Shown here piece after piece: positions 10,883 to 19,875 of a stretch of DNA of 60,740 nucleotides. The stretch comes from Omnitrophica bacterium GWA2_41_15 (GTDB taxonomy: Bacteria; Omnitrophota; Gorgyraeia; Gygaellales; Profunditerraquicolaceae): positions 1 through 60,740 of the forward strand of contig CAKKSP010000041.1 of NCBI GenBank assembly GCA_919902045.1, in the 5' to 3' direction. Under the pieces are notes generated by a model. The model saw only the letters and a program-made list of their open reading frames with translations. It searched no databases and was not told the origin of the DNA. A program made the position numbers and the translations under genes. The stretch's first letter is position 1; each line of letters begins with the position of its first letter.

Positions 10883-12193
10883 ATGAAATTTACTTTACAA
10901 GAATTTGAGAAAAAAATTAGAAATAAGGAGATTACGATTGCAGTTGTAGGTTTAGGCTATGTCGGCCTCCCGCTTGCGGTCGAGTTTGCCCGTAAAGGTA
11001 TTGATGTTTTAGGTATTGAAATAGATAAGGGCCGTATTGAAAAAATAAAGAAAGAAGAATCTTATATTACAGATATCAGCACTCAGGAGTTAAAAGAAGT
11101 AATCCGCAGTGGAAAATTTCATGCTGAATCCGATTTTATCGCGTTAAAAAAGGCTCAAGTTATAATCATCTGCGTGCCTACCCCGTTAAAGAAAAAATAT
11201 ACCCCGGATATTTCATTTATTAAAAGCGCTGTAAAAGAGATTTCAAAGCATATGGCTAAGGGGGCTCTTGTAATCTTAGAAAGTACCACTTTTCCGGGCA
11301 CGACCAATGAAGTTATCCTGCCGCTTTTAGAAACTAAAGGTAGAATTCACGGAGAGGATTTTTATTTAAGTTTTTCACCTGAACGTATTGATCCAGGTAA
11401 TGCAGCGTTTCCGGTAAATAAAATTCCTAAAGTTGTCGGCGGGATAAACGCAGATGCAACAGAGCGCTCGCGGTTAGTTTATAGTATAATTATTGATAAA
11501 GTAATTCCTGTTTCTTCTTCAAGAGTAGCTGAAACCGTCAAGCTTCTTGAGAATACCTTTCGCATCGTAAATATCGGCCTGATCGATGAGATTGCGATGA
11601 TGGCGCATAAGATGAAAGTGGATATCTGGGAGATTGTGGAAGCTGCTAAAACTAAACCTTTTGGTTTTATGCCATTTTACCCGGGGCCTGGAGTAGGCGG
11701 GCATTGTATACCTAAAGATCCGTTATATTTATTTTGGAAAGCCAAGAAATTCGGTTTTCATTCCCGCTTTATTAAGTTAGCCTCTGATATCATTACGCAT
11801 ATGCCAGGATATGTGGTAGATCGCGTCAAAGAGCTTTTAGCCGAAAGAAAAACTGATCTGGTAAAATCTAGAGTTCTTGTAATGGGGGTAACTTATAAAA
11901 AAGATATTATGGATTTGCGCCAATCTCCACCGTTAGATATAATAAAAATATTACAGGATAAAAAAGTCAACGTTTCCTATTATGACCCGATTATACCGTA
12001 TTTAAAATTTAGCGGTATAAATTTAAAATCTGTTTCTTTGAACGCGGAAACTTTAAAAAAATTTGATTGTGTAGTTATTGCCACGGATCATAGTTCGGTT
12101 GATTATGAGCTTTTACGCAAACATTCTAAGCTTATTTTTGATACGCGTAATGTGTATAAGAATGTTAAGGATTCTAAAGTAACCAAGTTATAA
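10883..12193 (+). CDS. Nucleotide-sugar 6-dehydrogenase, UDP-HexNAc type (WbpA/WecC-like)
   Basis: This 436-residue protein has the Rossmann motif TIAVVGLGYVGLPLAVEFA, the SPERIDPGN segment typical of UDP-N-acetylhexosamine dehydrogenases, and the catalytic cysteine in GPGVGGHCIPKDPLY. These features separate it from the neighbouring UDP-glucose enzyme and point to UDP-GlcNAc or UDP-ManNAc as substrate. It would supply uronic acids for O-antigen or capsule. An inverted-repeat region follows its stop. Confidence 0.85.
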   Translation: MKFTLQEFEKKIRNKEITIAVVGLGYVGLPLAVEFARKGIDVLGIEIDKGRIEKIKKEESYITDISTQELKEVIRSGKFHAESDFIALKKAQVIIICVPTPLKKKYTPDISFIKSAVKEISKHMAKGALVILESTTFPGTTNEVILPLLETKGRIHGEDFYLSFSPERIDPGNAAFPVNKIPKVVGGINADATERSRLVYSIIIDKVIPVSSSRVAETVKLLENTFRIVNIGLIDEIAMMAHKMKVDIWEIVEAAKTKPFGFMPFYPGPGVGGHCIPKDPLYLFWKAKKFGFHSRFIKLASDIITHMPGYVVDRVKELLAERKTDLVKSRVLVMGVTYKKDIMDLRQSPPLDIIKILQDKKVNVSYYDPIIPYLKFSGINLKSVSLNAETLKKFDCVVIATDHSSVDYELLRKHSKLIFDTRNVYKNVKDSKVTKL

Positions 12194-12194
12194 A

Positions 12195-12280
12195 TTAGTG
12201 ACATTTTTTAACGTTAGGGACATCTCTTAACAAGTAATTTGCCTGTCAAGAGATGTCCCTAAAGTAAAAGTGTCCCTAAA
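12195..12280 (+). repeat. Nested inverted repeats of the TAGGGAC family
   Basis: The inner arms at 12214-12232 and 12244-12262 pair over 19 bases with one mismatch (core TTAGGGACATCTCTT). They lie inside looser outer arms, TTAGTGACATTTTT at 12195 and AAAAGTGTCCCTAA at 12266. It looks like one repeat element inside another, between the dehydrogenase operon and the Trm112-like gene. Confidence 0.7.
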
Positions 12281-12294
12281 AAGAGAGGGAAAAT

Positions 12295-12450
12295 ATGATC
12301 GACAAAGAATTGCTTGAAATTTTGGCCTGTCCTGCCTGTAAAGGCGATGTTGAGCTTAAAAATGATTTAATAGCCTGCAAAAAATGCGGGAAGAAATACC
12401 CTGTTCGTGATGGAATCCCGGTAATGCTAATTGATGAAGCAAAGGATTAG
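12295..12450 (+). CDS. Trm112-family zinc-ribbon small protein
   Basis: This 51-residue protein begins MIDKELLEILACPACKGDVE and has four cysteines (C12, C15, C28, C31) that form a zinc ribbon. The ending KKYPVRDGIPVMLIDEA is characteristic of the Trm112/YcaR family. Bacterial members are small accessory proteins, some of which activate methyltransferases; the partner here is unknown. It follows the repeat element and is preceded by an AGAGAGGG ribosome site. Its stop lies 4 bases before the GTG chosen for aroQ. Confidence 0.85.
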   Translation: MIDKELLEILACPACKGDVELKNDLIACKKCGKKYPVRDGIPVMLIDEAKD

Positions 12451-12454
12451 AAGC

Positions 12455-12895
12455 GTGAGCACAAGAATTTTAGTTATTCATGGCCCAAATCTGAATTTGT
12501 TAGGTACGAGAGAGCCGGGTATTTATGGGAAAACCACTCTTAAGCAGATAAATTTGGAATTAAAAAAAATCGCCAAAAATCGCAAGGTGATTTTGGTTAT
12601 AAAGCAATCAAACCATGAAGGAGAGATTGTTGATTTTATCACTAAAACAAAGCTAAAATATCAAGGTTTACTGATTAATCCTGCTGCCTATACCCATACA
12701 AGTGTAGCTATACGGGATGCTATTTCTGCTAGTAATATTCCTGCAGTGGAAGTACACCTTTCAAACATCTATAGCCGTGAAGATTTCCGGCATACTTCTC
12801 TAATAAGCCCGGTAGCAAAAGGAACAGTCCTTGGCTTTGGAGTAAAAAGTTATTTTTTAGGCCTTGAAGCGCTTATAGATCTAATTTCTAAATGA
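12455..12895 (+). CDS. aroQ: 3-dehydroquinate dehydratase, type II
   Basis: This protein of about 146 residues shows the type II signature ILVIHGPNLNLLGTREPGIYG with its catalytic tyrosine, plus NPAAYTHTSVA and EVHLSNIYSREDFR. It converts 3-dehydroquinate to 3-dehydroshikimate in the shikimate pathway, the step after AroB (found at 29382). GTG 12455 is preferred because AAAGGA lies 8 bases upstream. An ATG at 12434 in the same frame lacks a visible ribosome site and would overlap the previous gene. It overlaps the next gene by 4 bases (ATGA). Confidence 0.95.
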   Translation: MSTRILVIHGPNLNLLGTREPGIYGKTTLKQINLELKKIAKNRKVILVIKQSNHEGEIVDFITKTKLKYQGLLINPAAYTHTSVAIRDAISASNIPAVEVHLSNIYSREDFRHTSLISPVAKGTVLGFGVKSYFLGLEALIDLISK

Positions 12896-13950
12896 ACCGG
12901 TTATCCGGGCTTTATAAATTACTTGATAACTCCTGCCTTGACGGACTGCTTTTAAGTAATCCTGCCAATATCAGCTATCTTTGTTGTTTTAGAAGCCGTG
13001 ATGCGTATTTATTGGTTTCAAGAAAAGGTAATATTTATATCTCTGATTTTCGCTACCGACAGGAAGCCAAAGAATTTTTAGCCAAAGATTTTAGTTTTCG
13101 TGAAGTAAATGGCTCGGTATTTAAAATCATAGCTCAGGAAATATCCGCTTTGAAGTTAGACAAAGTTGGTTTTGAGGAGCGAAATTTGCCTTTTGCAGAA
13201 CATAAGAAAATCTGCGAGGATTTAGGCAGAAGTGCTGAGTTAATTCCAACGCATAACTTGGTAGAAAGCCTTAGGCAGATTAAAGATAAGGATGAGCTGG
13301 CTAAAATTCGTAAAGCAACGCAGATAGCTTCCGATACTTTGAGGTACCTGCCTAAAATACTTAAGCCAGGGATACGAGAGCTTGAGGTGGCTGCGGAAAT
13401 TGAGCGTTTTATTCGTTATAAAGGAGCGTATGCGGCATCTTTTGACACTATTGTTGCTTCTGGAGCGAATTCCGCATTTCCCCATTATTTAAGCGGTAAG
13501 CGTAAGCTGGTGGAGGATGAACCTGTTCTGATAGATATGGGAGTGGATTACCAGGGTTATAAATCCGACTTGACAAGGGTATTCTTTTTAGGTAAAATAC
13601 CGGTTCTTGCGCGTAAGATTTATAATATAGTCAAGCAGGCGCAGGAGATGGCGATAAAAATGATTAAGCCCGGAGTTGAGATTCGCCGGGTAGACGAAGC
13701 TAGCCGCCAATATATAAGTAAAAGAGGATTTGGCTCTTTTTTTGGCCATAGTCTTGGTCATGGTTTAGGCCTTGAGGTGCACGAAGGCCCTAGTGTTTCA
13801 GGTAATGTTAAGGAAAAGTTAAAATCAGGGATGGTTTTTACCATTGAACCGGCAATTTACATCCCCAATAAATTTGGGATTAGATTAGAGGATATGGTGT
13901 TAGTTACCCCTAAAGGAGCGGAGGTTTTAAGTGGCACTCTCAATAAATGA
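12892..13950 (+). CDS. Xaa-Pro aminopeptidase (M24B family)
   Basis: This 352-residue protein has a creatinase-like N-terminal domain (about residues 1-125) and a pita-bread metallopeptidase domain. The metal-ligand positions of M24 are visible: DMGVDYQGYKSDLTR, HSLGHGLGLEVHEGP, FTIEPAIY and IRLEDMVLV. It would remove residues from peptides with proline in second position. It overlaps aroQ at ATGA and efp at its 3' end. The aroQ-pepP-efp-accB-accC order is common in bacteria and supports the call. Confidence 0.9.
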   Translation: MNRLSGLYKLLDNSCLDGLLLSNPANISYLCCFRSRDAYLLVSRKGNIYISDFRYRQEAKEFLAKDFSFREVNGSVFKIIAQEISALKLDKVGFEERNLPFAEHKKICEDLGRSAELIPTHNLVESLRQIKDKDELAKIRKATQIASDTLRYLPKILKPGIRELEVAAEIERFIRYKGAYAASFDTIVASGANSAFPHYLSGKRKLVEDEPVLIDMGVDYQGYKSDLTRVFFLGKIPVLARKIYNIVKQAQEMAIKMIKPGVEIRRVDEASRQYISKRGFGSFFGHSLGHGLGLEVHEGPSVSGNVKEKLKSGMVFTIEPAIYIPNKFGIRLEDMVLVTPKGAEVLSGTLNK

Positions 13951-14497
13951 AATAAAAAACGGGGTTACGATCTATGTTGAAGGTATAGTTTGGCAGTGTA
14001 CTGACGCCCAGCATGTCAAGCCCGGTAAGGGAGCGGCATTTGTCAGGGCAAAATTACGCAACATGAAGACTAATAATATTCAGGAAATGACCTTTCGCGG
14101 TGAAGAAAAGATAGAAGAAGCTTATGTCGAAGAAAAAAAGATGCAATATCAGTATAATTCCGGAAATATGTATCATTTTATGGATCAGGAAAATTACGAT
14201 GAGGTAGCTATTCCGGAAGAAGTTCTTTCGGACAAGAAAAAATTTCTTAAGGATAATGCTGAGGTAGCTGCTTATTTTTATAAAGAAGATGTATTGAGCG
14301 TTAGTTTACCTAATTTTATTGAATTTGAAATTACGCATACCGAGCCGGGGATTAAGGGAGATACCGCTAAAAGCGGCACAAAACCAGCGGAGATAGAAAC
14401 CGGAGCATCAATACAAGTCCCGTTATTCATCAATGTGGGGGACAGGATTAAAATAGATACTCGTAGCGGTACTTATGTGGAGAGAGTGGCGAAGTAA
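13931..14497 (+). CDS. efp: Translation elongation factor P
   Basis: This 188-residue EF-P has its three OB-like domains. The N-terminal loop HVKPGKGAAFVR carries the lysine that is modified in many bacteria. The C-terminus has the GDTAKSGTKPAEIETGASIQVPLF signature split over residues ~145-170 and ends in a GDRIKIDTRSGTYVERV segment. It rescues ribosomes stalled at polyproline. The start is GTG with a GGAGG site about 6 bases upstream, inside the last 20 bases of the peptidase gene. Genes for the lysine modification are not in the window. Confidence 0.95.
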   Translation: MALSINEIKNGVTIYVEGIVWQCTDAQHVKPGKGAAFVRAKLRNMKTNNIQEMTFRGEEKIEEAYVEEKKMQYQYNSGNMYHFMDQENYDEVAIPEEVLSDKKKFLKDNAEVAAYFYKEDVLSVSLPNFIEFEITHTEPGIKGDTAKSGTKPAEIETGASIQVPLFINVGDRIKIDTRSGTYVERVAK

Positions 14498-14512
14498 AGT
14501 TATCTATTTGAG

Positions 14513-14543
14513 CACCCGGCGCAAGCGGAATGTGCGCCGGTGT
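14513..14543 (+). other. GC-rich hairpin between efp and accB
   Basis: The stem CCGGCGCA (14516-14523) pairs with TGCGCCGG (14533-14540) around a 9-base loop. It extends by CAC/GTG with one bulged C. No T run follows, so it is not a standard terminator. It could attenuate or stabilise the efp-accB message. Confidence 0.5.
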
Positions 14544-14566
14544 TGTCTAACTGACAAAGGAAAATT

Positions 14567-15022
14567 ATGAATCTTAAAGAAATCAAGGAAATGATCAATC
14601 TGATGAATGAGAATAGCCTTGTTGAGCTTGAGATTGAAAAAGATGGCAGTACCATCCGCTTGAAGAAGGCTAATTCTGAACAGGCAACTCCGATAATTTA
14701 TGAACACAAGCAGCAGGTAATGCCTAATTCACCTATGCCTCTGGATGCAGGGCAAACTTCGGCAGCTAAACCTATACCCAAAGGGATTGAAATTAAGGCG
14801 CCGATGGTTGGAACTTTTTATCGTGCTCCATCACCGGATTCTCCTCCGTATATAGATGTAGGCCAGATTGTTGAGCCCGGCCAGGTGATTTGTATTATTG
14901 AAGCAATGAAACTGATGAATGAAATAAAATCAGAGATAAAAGGTAAGGTACTTGAGGTGTTATCAGAAAACACCGAGCCTGTTGAATTTGGACAGTCGTT
15001 ATTTTTAATCGAACCGCTGTAA
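14567..15022 (+). CDS. accB: Biotin carboxyl carrier protein of acetyl-CoA carboxylase
   Basis: This 151-residue protein has an N-terminal helical region (LKEIKEMINLMNENSLVELEIEKDG), a flexible linker, and a C-terminal biotinyl domain with the modified lysine in EAMKLMNEI near residue 115. It carries the carboxyl group between AccC and the carboxyltransferase in fatty-acid synthesis. It is 18 bases upstream of accC and preceded by an AAAGGA ribosome site. Confidence 0.96.
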   Translation: MNLKEIKEMINLMNENSLVELEIEKDGSTIRLKKANSEQATPIIYEHKQQVMPNSPMPLDAGQTSAAKPIPKGIEIKAPMVGTFYRAPSPDSPPYIDVGQIVEPGQVICIIEAMKLMNEIKSEIKGKVLEVLSENTEPVEFGQSLFLIEPL

Positions 15023-15040
15023 ATTATAAATTATCCGCAC

Positions 15041-16396
15041 ATGTTCTCGAAGATCCTGATCGCTAACCGCGGGGAAATAGCCCTGCGAATAATTCGTGCC
15101 TGCAAAGATATGAATATTCGCACAGTTGCGGTATATTCAGAGGCTGATCGAAATAGCCTGCATGTGCGTTTTGCCGATGAAGCGGTTTGTATTGGCCAGG
15201 CAAAAAGTAGCTTAAGTTATTTAAATATTCCTGCCATTATCAGCGCAGCAGAAATTACCGATGTAGAAGCGATCCATCCCGGATATGGCTTTTTAGCAGA
15301 AAATCCTCATTTTGCCGAAATTTGTGAATCCTGTCATATTACTTTTATTGGGCCTACTGCAGATAATATGCGAATGATGGGCGATAAAATGGCTGCCCGC
15401 GCCAGTATGTTAAAGGCAGGCCTACCTATAGTTTCCGGAAGCACCGGTGCTATTAAAACCAAAGAAGAAGCAATTAAGATTGCCAAAAAGATCGGTTATC
15501 CTGTGATTATTAAAGCTGCAGCAGGTGGCGGCGGAAAAGGGATGCGTATCTCACATAATGATATAAGCCTGGCAAGTAATCTTATAGTAGCACAGCAGGA
15601 AGCAGAAGCTAATTTTGGTAATCCTGAAGTATATATTGAAAAATATATCGAGAAACCCCGCCATATTGAGATTCAGCTTCTTGGAGATAAATATGGGCAT
15701 ATTGTTTATCTTGGCGAGCGTGATTGTAGTATTCAGCGCCGCCATCAAAAATTACTTGAAGAATCTCCTTCTCCTGCCTTGGATGTAAAACTACGTAAAA
15801 AAATCGGTGAGCTTGCGGCAAAAGGGGCAAAATCAGTTAACTATGTTAATGCCGGAACAATGGAATTCCTCCTTGATTCAAAAAATAATTTTTACTTTAT
15901 GGAGATGAATACCCGCATTCAGGTAGAGCATCCGGTTACAGAGATGGTAACAGGTATTGACCTGATTAAAGAGCAGATCCGTATCGCAAGCGGTGAAAAA
16001 ATTAAATTTCAACAAGATCAAATTCAGGTTCGCGGAGCAGCTATTGAATGCCGGATCAATGCCGAAGATCCTGATAATAACTTTATGCCTTCACCCGGTA
16101 AAATTGAATCTTTGGCTCTTCCGGGCGGGCCTGGCGTGCGCCTTGATACGCATATTTATCAGGGGTATGAAATTCCTCCTTTTTATGATTCACTGATAGC
16201 TAAAGTCATTACTTTTGGCAAAACCCGCGAAGAGGCAATAAAAATTATGCGCAGGGCGCTAAGCGAGTTCTATATTTTCCCAATTAAGACTACGATACCA
16301 TTTCATCTGGCCTTGCTTGAGAATCCGTTATTTTTGAAAGGCGATATCTCTACGCACTTTGCAGAAGATATGCTTAAGAAACAAAAGGTAGAATGA
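15041..16396 (+). CDS. accC: Biotin carboxylase of acetyl-CoA carboxylase
   Basis: This 451-residue enzyme has the full biotin carboxylase layout. It starts with [21 protein letters not shown], has the glycine-rich ATP lid [11 protein letters not shown] near residue 165, and the catalytic segment [21 protein letters not shown]. It carboxylates biotin on AccB using ATP and bicarbonate. The stop overlaps the start of the Asp23-like gene by 4 bases (ATGA), tying fatty-acid synthesis to the envelope-stress pair downstream. Confidence 0.97.
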   Translation: MFSKILIANRGEIALRIIRACKDMNIRTVAVYSEADRNSLHVRFADEAVCIGQAKSSLSYLNIPAIISAAEITDVEAIHPGYGFLAENPHFAEICESCHITFIGPTADNMRMMGDKMAARASMLKAGLPIVSGSTGAIKTKEEAIKIAKKIGYPVIIKAAAGGGGKGMRISHNDISLASNLIVAQQEAEANFGNPEVYIEKYIEKPRHIEIQLLGDKYGHIVYLGERDCSIQRRHQKLLEESPSPALDVKLRKKIGELAAKGAKSVNYVNAGTMEFLLDSKNNFYFMEMNTRIQVEHPVTEMVTGIDLIKEQIRIASGEKIKFQQDQIQVRGAAIECRINAEDPDNNFMPSPGKIESLALPGGPGVRLDTHIYQGYEIPPFYDSLIAKVITFGKTREEAIKIMRRALSEFYIFPIKTTIPFHLALLENPLFLKGDISTHFAEDMLKKQKVE

Positions 16397-16713
16397 TAAA
16401 GATACATAATAATGTTATTTCTTCGATTGCTTCCATAGCTGCGCAGGAAATTGAAGGCGTGCACAAAGTAGGAAGTAATTGTAAAGGAGATTATTTAGGC
16501 AGGATTATCGGCAGGACTTTCCCCTGTATCAAGGTGGAGATTGATAAAAACGAAGAAGTATTTGTCGAGATACCTTTAGTAATCAAATATGGATTTAATA
16601 TACCGGAAATTGCTGCTAAGGTTCAGGAAAATGTGCGCCAGGCGCTTGAGAAGATGACAAATTTAAACATAAAAGATATCAGCATAAACGTGCAGGGGAT
16701 AGAGAGGGGGTAG
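16393..16713 (+). CDS. Asp23/Gls24 family protein
   Basis: This 106-residue protein carries the Asp23 pattern: [24 protein letters not shown], then [34 protein letters not shown] and the ending VNVQGI-type strand (INVQGIERG). Asp23 proteins are best known from Firmicutes as membrane-proximal envelope-stress proteins anchored by AmaP, and a paralogue often sits next to accBC. An AmaP-like gene follows 2 bases later. Confidence 0.88.
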   Translation: MIKIHNNVISSIASIAAQEIEGVHKVGSNCKGDYLGRIIGRTFPCIKVEIDKNEEVFVEIPLVIKYGFNIPEIAAKVQENVRQALEKMTNLNIKDISINVQGIERG

Positions 16714-16715
16714 AA

Positions 16716-17339
16716 ATGCGTATTTTTACTGTCTTAGGGATTGTTTTTTACGCAACAGTTTTGATACTTATTGGTATCGGCCTGATCACCCTTGCGATTA
16801 TTTTTTCTTTTGATACTACGGTTATTCAACCTGCGGATCTGGCAAACTCTCTTAATTATTTTCATACGAGTTTAAGCAGCCGTTTGATTTTAGGGCTTTC
16901 CGGGCTTCTCTTGATTTTAATTAGTTTTTCTTTTGCTCAATTGATCCTCGGCCGTTTTCAGAGAGAGAAAACTATTGCATTTAATACCCCGTCAGGGCCG
17001 GTTATGGTTGCTTTGACCGCTGTAGAAGATCTTATCCGGCGTTTAACCAACCTTCTTCCTGAAATAAAAGAACTGCGGCCGGATGTAAGGGCAACTAAGA
17101 AGGGAATTGAAGTAGATTTGCGTGTAGTTTTACGTTCCGAAGCTAATATCCCGGAGATCACTAGTAGATTACAGGAAATAACTAAATCTAAAATCCAGGA
17201 TGTTTTGGGTGTTGAGGGAGAAGTTTTAATTAATATCCATATCGTAAAGATCGTTACTACTGAAGAAAAGGATAAAAATAAGAAAACGCCGGATAAAGAA
17301 GAAACGGTTTTGCCGTTCGGCGGGTATACGAGAGTTTAA
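16716..17339 (+). CDS. amaP: AmaP-like membrane anchor for Asp23
   Basis: This 207-residue protein has two membrane helices (residues ~8-30, VFYATVLILIGIGLITLAIIF, and ~58-80, ILGLSGLLLILISFSFAQLIL) joined by a short loop. An Asp23-like cytoplasmic domain follows (VDLRVVLRSEANIPEITSRLQE...), ending in a charged tail. This is the AmaP layout, in which the protein tethers Asp23 to the membrane. It is coupled to the Asp23-like gene. Confidence 0.8.
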   Translation: MRIFTVLGIVFYATVLILIGIGLITLAIIFSFDTTVIQPADLANSLNYFHTSLSSRLILGLSGLLLILISFSFAQLILGRFQREKTIAFNTPSGPVMVALTAVEDLIRRLTNLLPEIKELRPDVRATKKGIEVDLRVVLRSEANIPEITSRLQEITKSKIQDVLGVEGEVLINIHIVKIVTTEEKDKNKKTPDKEETVLPFGGYTRV

Positions 17340-17359
17340 ATTAAAAGGGAGAATAAAAA

Positions 17360-18400
17360 ATGTCAGAAGCAAAAAAAATTGGATTATTAACTGGTGGAGG
17401 GGATTGTCCGGGTTTAAATCCGGTAATTCGCGCGGTAGTACGTAAAGGTATAAATTCCGGATTTGAAATTATCGGTTTTAAAAATGGCTGGAAAGGCCTG
17501 ATTGAGGGGAATGCCTCAGCTTTAAATTTTGAAAGTATCGCCGGAATACTCCCTAAGGGAGGAACGATTCTAGGTACAAGCCGCACCAATCCTTACAAGA
17601 AAGAAGGCGGATTAGAAAGCGTAAAGGCAAATTTTAAAAAATTTGATTTGCATGCCCTTATTGCCGTTGGTGGTGAAGATACATTAGGGGTAGCTTCAAA
17701 GCTGATAAAAGACGGGATTACTAATGTTGTTGGTGTGCCTAAAACTATTGATAATGATCTTTCTTGCACTGATTATACTTTTGGCTTTGATACTACGATT
17801 AATATTGCTATGGAATGTATTGATCGTTTGCATACCACAGCCGAGAGCCATAATCGTATAATGGTAGTTGAAGTTATGGGCCGTCATGCCGGATGGATCG
17901 CGGTTGAGGCAGGTTTAGCTGGCGGAGCGGATGTGATCCTTATTCCGGAAGTTCCCATTGATATAGACGAAGTATGTGCTTTAATAAATCGCCGTCATAG
18001 TAGAGGTAAGACTTTTAGTATCGTAGTAGTTGCCGAAGGAGCTGAATTTAAAAAAGGAATGATGGTTACTCGGGAAGAAAAGCTTGATGAATTCGGGCAT
18101 GTGCGTTTAGGCGGAATCGGCGAAATCTTAGGTAAAGAAATTGAAAAGAGAACCGGGTATGAAACGCGGGTGAGTGTTTTGGGCCATATTCAGCGTGGAG
18201 GATCTCCTTCGGCATTTGACCGGGTGTTAGGGATTCGTTTCGGAGTAAAAGCAGTAGAATTAGTTATAGCTAAAAAGTTCGGGCGCATGGTTGCGCTTGC
18301 CGGAAATAAAATCGTAGACGTGTCTTTGGAAGATGCCGTTAAAGCTTTAAAAACTGTAGATATGGAACTTTATGGTATTGCCAAAGAATTCTTCGGGTAA
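17360..18400 (+). CDS. pfkA: 6-phosphofructokinase, pyrophosphate-type signature
   Basis: This 346-residue phosphofructokinase starts KKIGLLTGGGDCPGLNPVIR. The phosphoryl-donor motif is GGEDTLG (residues 104-110), with aspartate where E. coli ATP-PFK has glycine (GGDGS), followed by PKTIDND (127-133) with lysine where the ATP enzyme has glycine. In the family, that Asp/Lys pair goes with pyrophosphate-dependent enzymes. The glutamate in GGEDT is a further oddity (GGDDT is usual). The enzyme would phosphorylate fructose-6-phosphate, possibly reversibly. It lies 20 bases after amaP and 5 bases before gmhA. Confidence 0.9.
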   Translation: MSEAKKIGLLTGGGDCPGLNPVIRAVVRKGINSGFEIIGFKNGWKGLIEGNASALNFESIAGILPKGGTILGTSRTNPYKKEGGLESVKANFKKFDLHALIAVGGEDTLGVASKLIKDGITNVVGVPKTIDNDLSCTDYTFGFDTTINIAMECIDRLHTTAESHNRIMVVEVMGRHAGWIAVEAGLAGGADVILIPEVPIDIDEVCALINRRHSRGKTFSIVVVAEGAEFKKGMMVTREEKLDEFGHVRLGGIGEILGKEIEKRTGYETRVSVLGHIQRGGSPSAFDRVLGIRFGVKAVELVIAKKFGRMVALAGNKIVDVSLEDAVKALKTVDMELYGIAKEFFG

Positions 18401-18405
18401 ATCAT

Positions 18406-18975
18406 ATGCGTGAACGAGTAAAAGAAATAATTCTTGAGAGCATTCAGGTAAAAGAAGAGCTTCTGCGCAATAAAGGTGTGGATGTAATATTAGATATTAC
18501 CAATATGGCTATAGACTGCCTTAAAAAAGGCGGCAAGTTAATTGTTTTTGGTAATGGAGGGTCTGCAAGTGATAGCCAGCATATTGTGGCTGAACTTGTC
18601 GGCCGTTTTAAAAAAGAGCGCCCGGCATTACCTGCGATTGCGCTTACTACCAACAGTTCAATAATTACAGCGCTTGCAAACGATTATTCATATGAGATTG
18701 TTTTTTCCCGTCAGGTTGAAGCTTTAGGGCAGAAAAATGATCTAGTTTTAGGTATTTCAACCAGCGGAAAAGCAAAAAATGTGGTTAGTGCTTTTAAGCA
18801 GGCAAAAAAAATGGGGATTAAAACCGTGCTTTTTACCGGCGGTGACGGTGGCGAGGCTGCTAAAACCGCTGACCTGGTGTTTACTGCTCCGTCAACTATT
18901 ACAGCGCGTATCCAGGAAACACATATTACAGTCGCACATATTATATGCGAGCTCATCGAAGAAGCCTTTGTTTAG
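18406..18975 (+). CDS. gmhA: Sedoheptulose-7-phosphate isomerase
   Basis: This 189-residue SIS-domain protein has FGNGGSASDSQHIVAELVGRF, LALTTN-type and GISTSGKAKNVVSAF motifs, and the ending TITARIQETHITVAHIICELIEEAF that is diagnostic of GmhA. It makes D-glycero-D-manno-heptose 7-phosphate, the first step of ADP-heptose synthesis for the LPS core. It overlaps rfaE2 by 31 bases, and LptD elsewhere in the window agrees with an LPS-bearing cell. Confidence 0.95.
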   Translation: MRERVKEIILESIQVKEELLRNKGVDVILDITNMAIDCLKKGGKLIVFGNGGSASDSQHIVAELVGRFKKERPALPAIALTTNSSIITALANDYSYEIVFSRQVEALGQKNDLVLGISTSGKAKNVVSAFKQAKKMGIKTVLFTGGDGGEAAKTADLVFTAPSTITARIQETHITVAHIICELIEEAFV

Positions 18976-19454
18976 ATAAAAAGATAAAAACGTCTGTTGT
19001 TTTACTTTCTATTTTAAGAAAATTGCGCGTAGAAGGTAAAAAGATAGTTTTTACTAACGGATGTTTTGATATCCTGCATTACGGCCATGTAAAATATCTT
19101 CAGGATGCCCGTAATAAAGGAGACATTTTGATTGTGGGCTTAAATCGCGATATATCAGTACGCCGGATTAAAGGTAAAGATAGGCCGATTAATAATGAAT
19201 TAGACCGGGCAGGAGTGTTAGCGGGGCTTGAAAGCGTAGATTTTATAGTTTTTTTCTCAGAAGATAATCCCCTCAAGCTTATCCGTTTGCTTAAGCCCGA
19301 CTTGTTAATAAAAGGCGCTGATTGGAAAGATAAAGAAATTATCGGCGCAAATGAAGTTTATGGATACGGAGGAAAAGTAGAAACTATTCCTCTTGCTTAC
19401 GGCCGATCTACCTCAAACCTGATTAAAAAAATTGTCCGCTTATACAAAAGATAA
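18945..19454 (+). CDS. rfaE2: Heptose-1-phosphate adenylyltransferase (RfaE2 / HldE C-terminal type)
   Basis: This protein of about 169 residues carries the nucleotidyltransferase motif KIVFTNGCFDILHYGHVKYL and the ending YGRSTSNLIKKI typical of RfaE2. It transfers AMP to D-glycero-D-manno-heptose 1-phosphate. The kinase half of HldE is absent, so the activities are split here. I keep ATG 18945, which overlaps gmhA by 31 bases, because the family normally has the helix SILRKLRVEGK before the motif. The only later start is TTG 19023. Confidence 0.92.
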   Translation: MRAHRRSLCLDKKIKTSVVLLSILRKLRVEGKKIVFTNGCFDILHYGHVKYLQDARNKGDILIVGLNRDISVRRIKGKDRPINNELDRAGVLAGLESVDFIVFFSEDNPLKLIRLLKPDLLIKGADWKDKEIIGANEVYGYGGKVETIPLAYGRSTSNLIKKIVRLYKR

Positions 19455-19461
19455 GGCTATT

Positions 19462-19875
19462 TTGCGCATTATTGATGCAAATGCCAACCGCTTAAAAGAA
19501 GGTTTGCGCGTTTGCGAAGAAGTAATGCGTTTTTTTCTTGGTAACCAAAAGCTTACAGGCCAGCTAAAACGCATGCGTCATGAGGTAGATAGCACGGTTA
19601 TTTTATTAGCTAATGAAAATTTACGTTTAAAAGCAAGAGATAGCGTAAAAGATTTGGGCCGCAGTCAAGCTGAAACGGAATTTTTACGCAAGGATATCAA
19701 TGATATTTTTTTTGCTAATTTAAGCCGCGCCAAGGAGTCTCTTAGGGTTCTTGAAGAATTTAGTAAGTTGGATAAATCCAGCGCTTCTATAAAATTCAAA
19801 CAATTACGTTATACTGCTTATGAGATTGAAAAACAGGCAACTATTCTACTCAGGCCTTTACGTCATTCTAGATAA
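19462..19875 (+). CDS. ThiD2-like HMP-phosphate kinase domain protein
   Basis: This protein of about 137 residues opens with LRIIDANANRLKEGLRVCEEVMRFF and later has RDSVKDLGRSQAE and a conserved SRAKESLRVLEEFSK stretch. I recognise this as the ThiD2 domain, normally fused to the N-terminus of ThiE and shown in other bacteria to phosphorylate HMP-phosphate. TTG 19462 is preferred because AAGG lies 5 bases upstream; a TTG at 19432 would overlap rfaE2. ThiE overlaps its last 56 bases in another frame, so the usual fusion is split here. Confidence 0.75.
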   Translation: MRIIDANANRLKEGLRVCEEVMRFFLGNQKLTGQLKRMRHEVDSTVILLANENLRLKARDSVKDLGRSQAETEFLRKDINDIFFANLSRAKESLRVLEEFSKLDKSSASIKFKQLRYTAYEIEKQATILLRPLRHSR

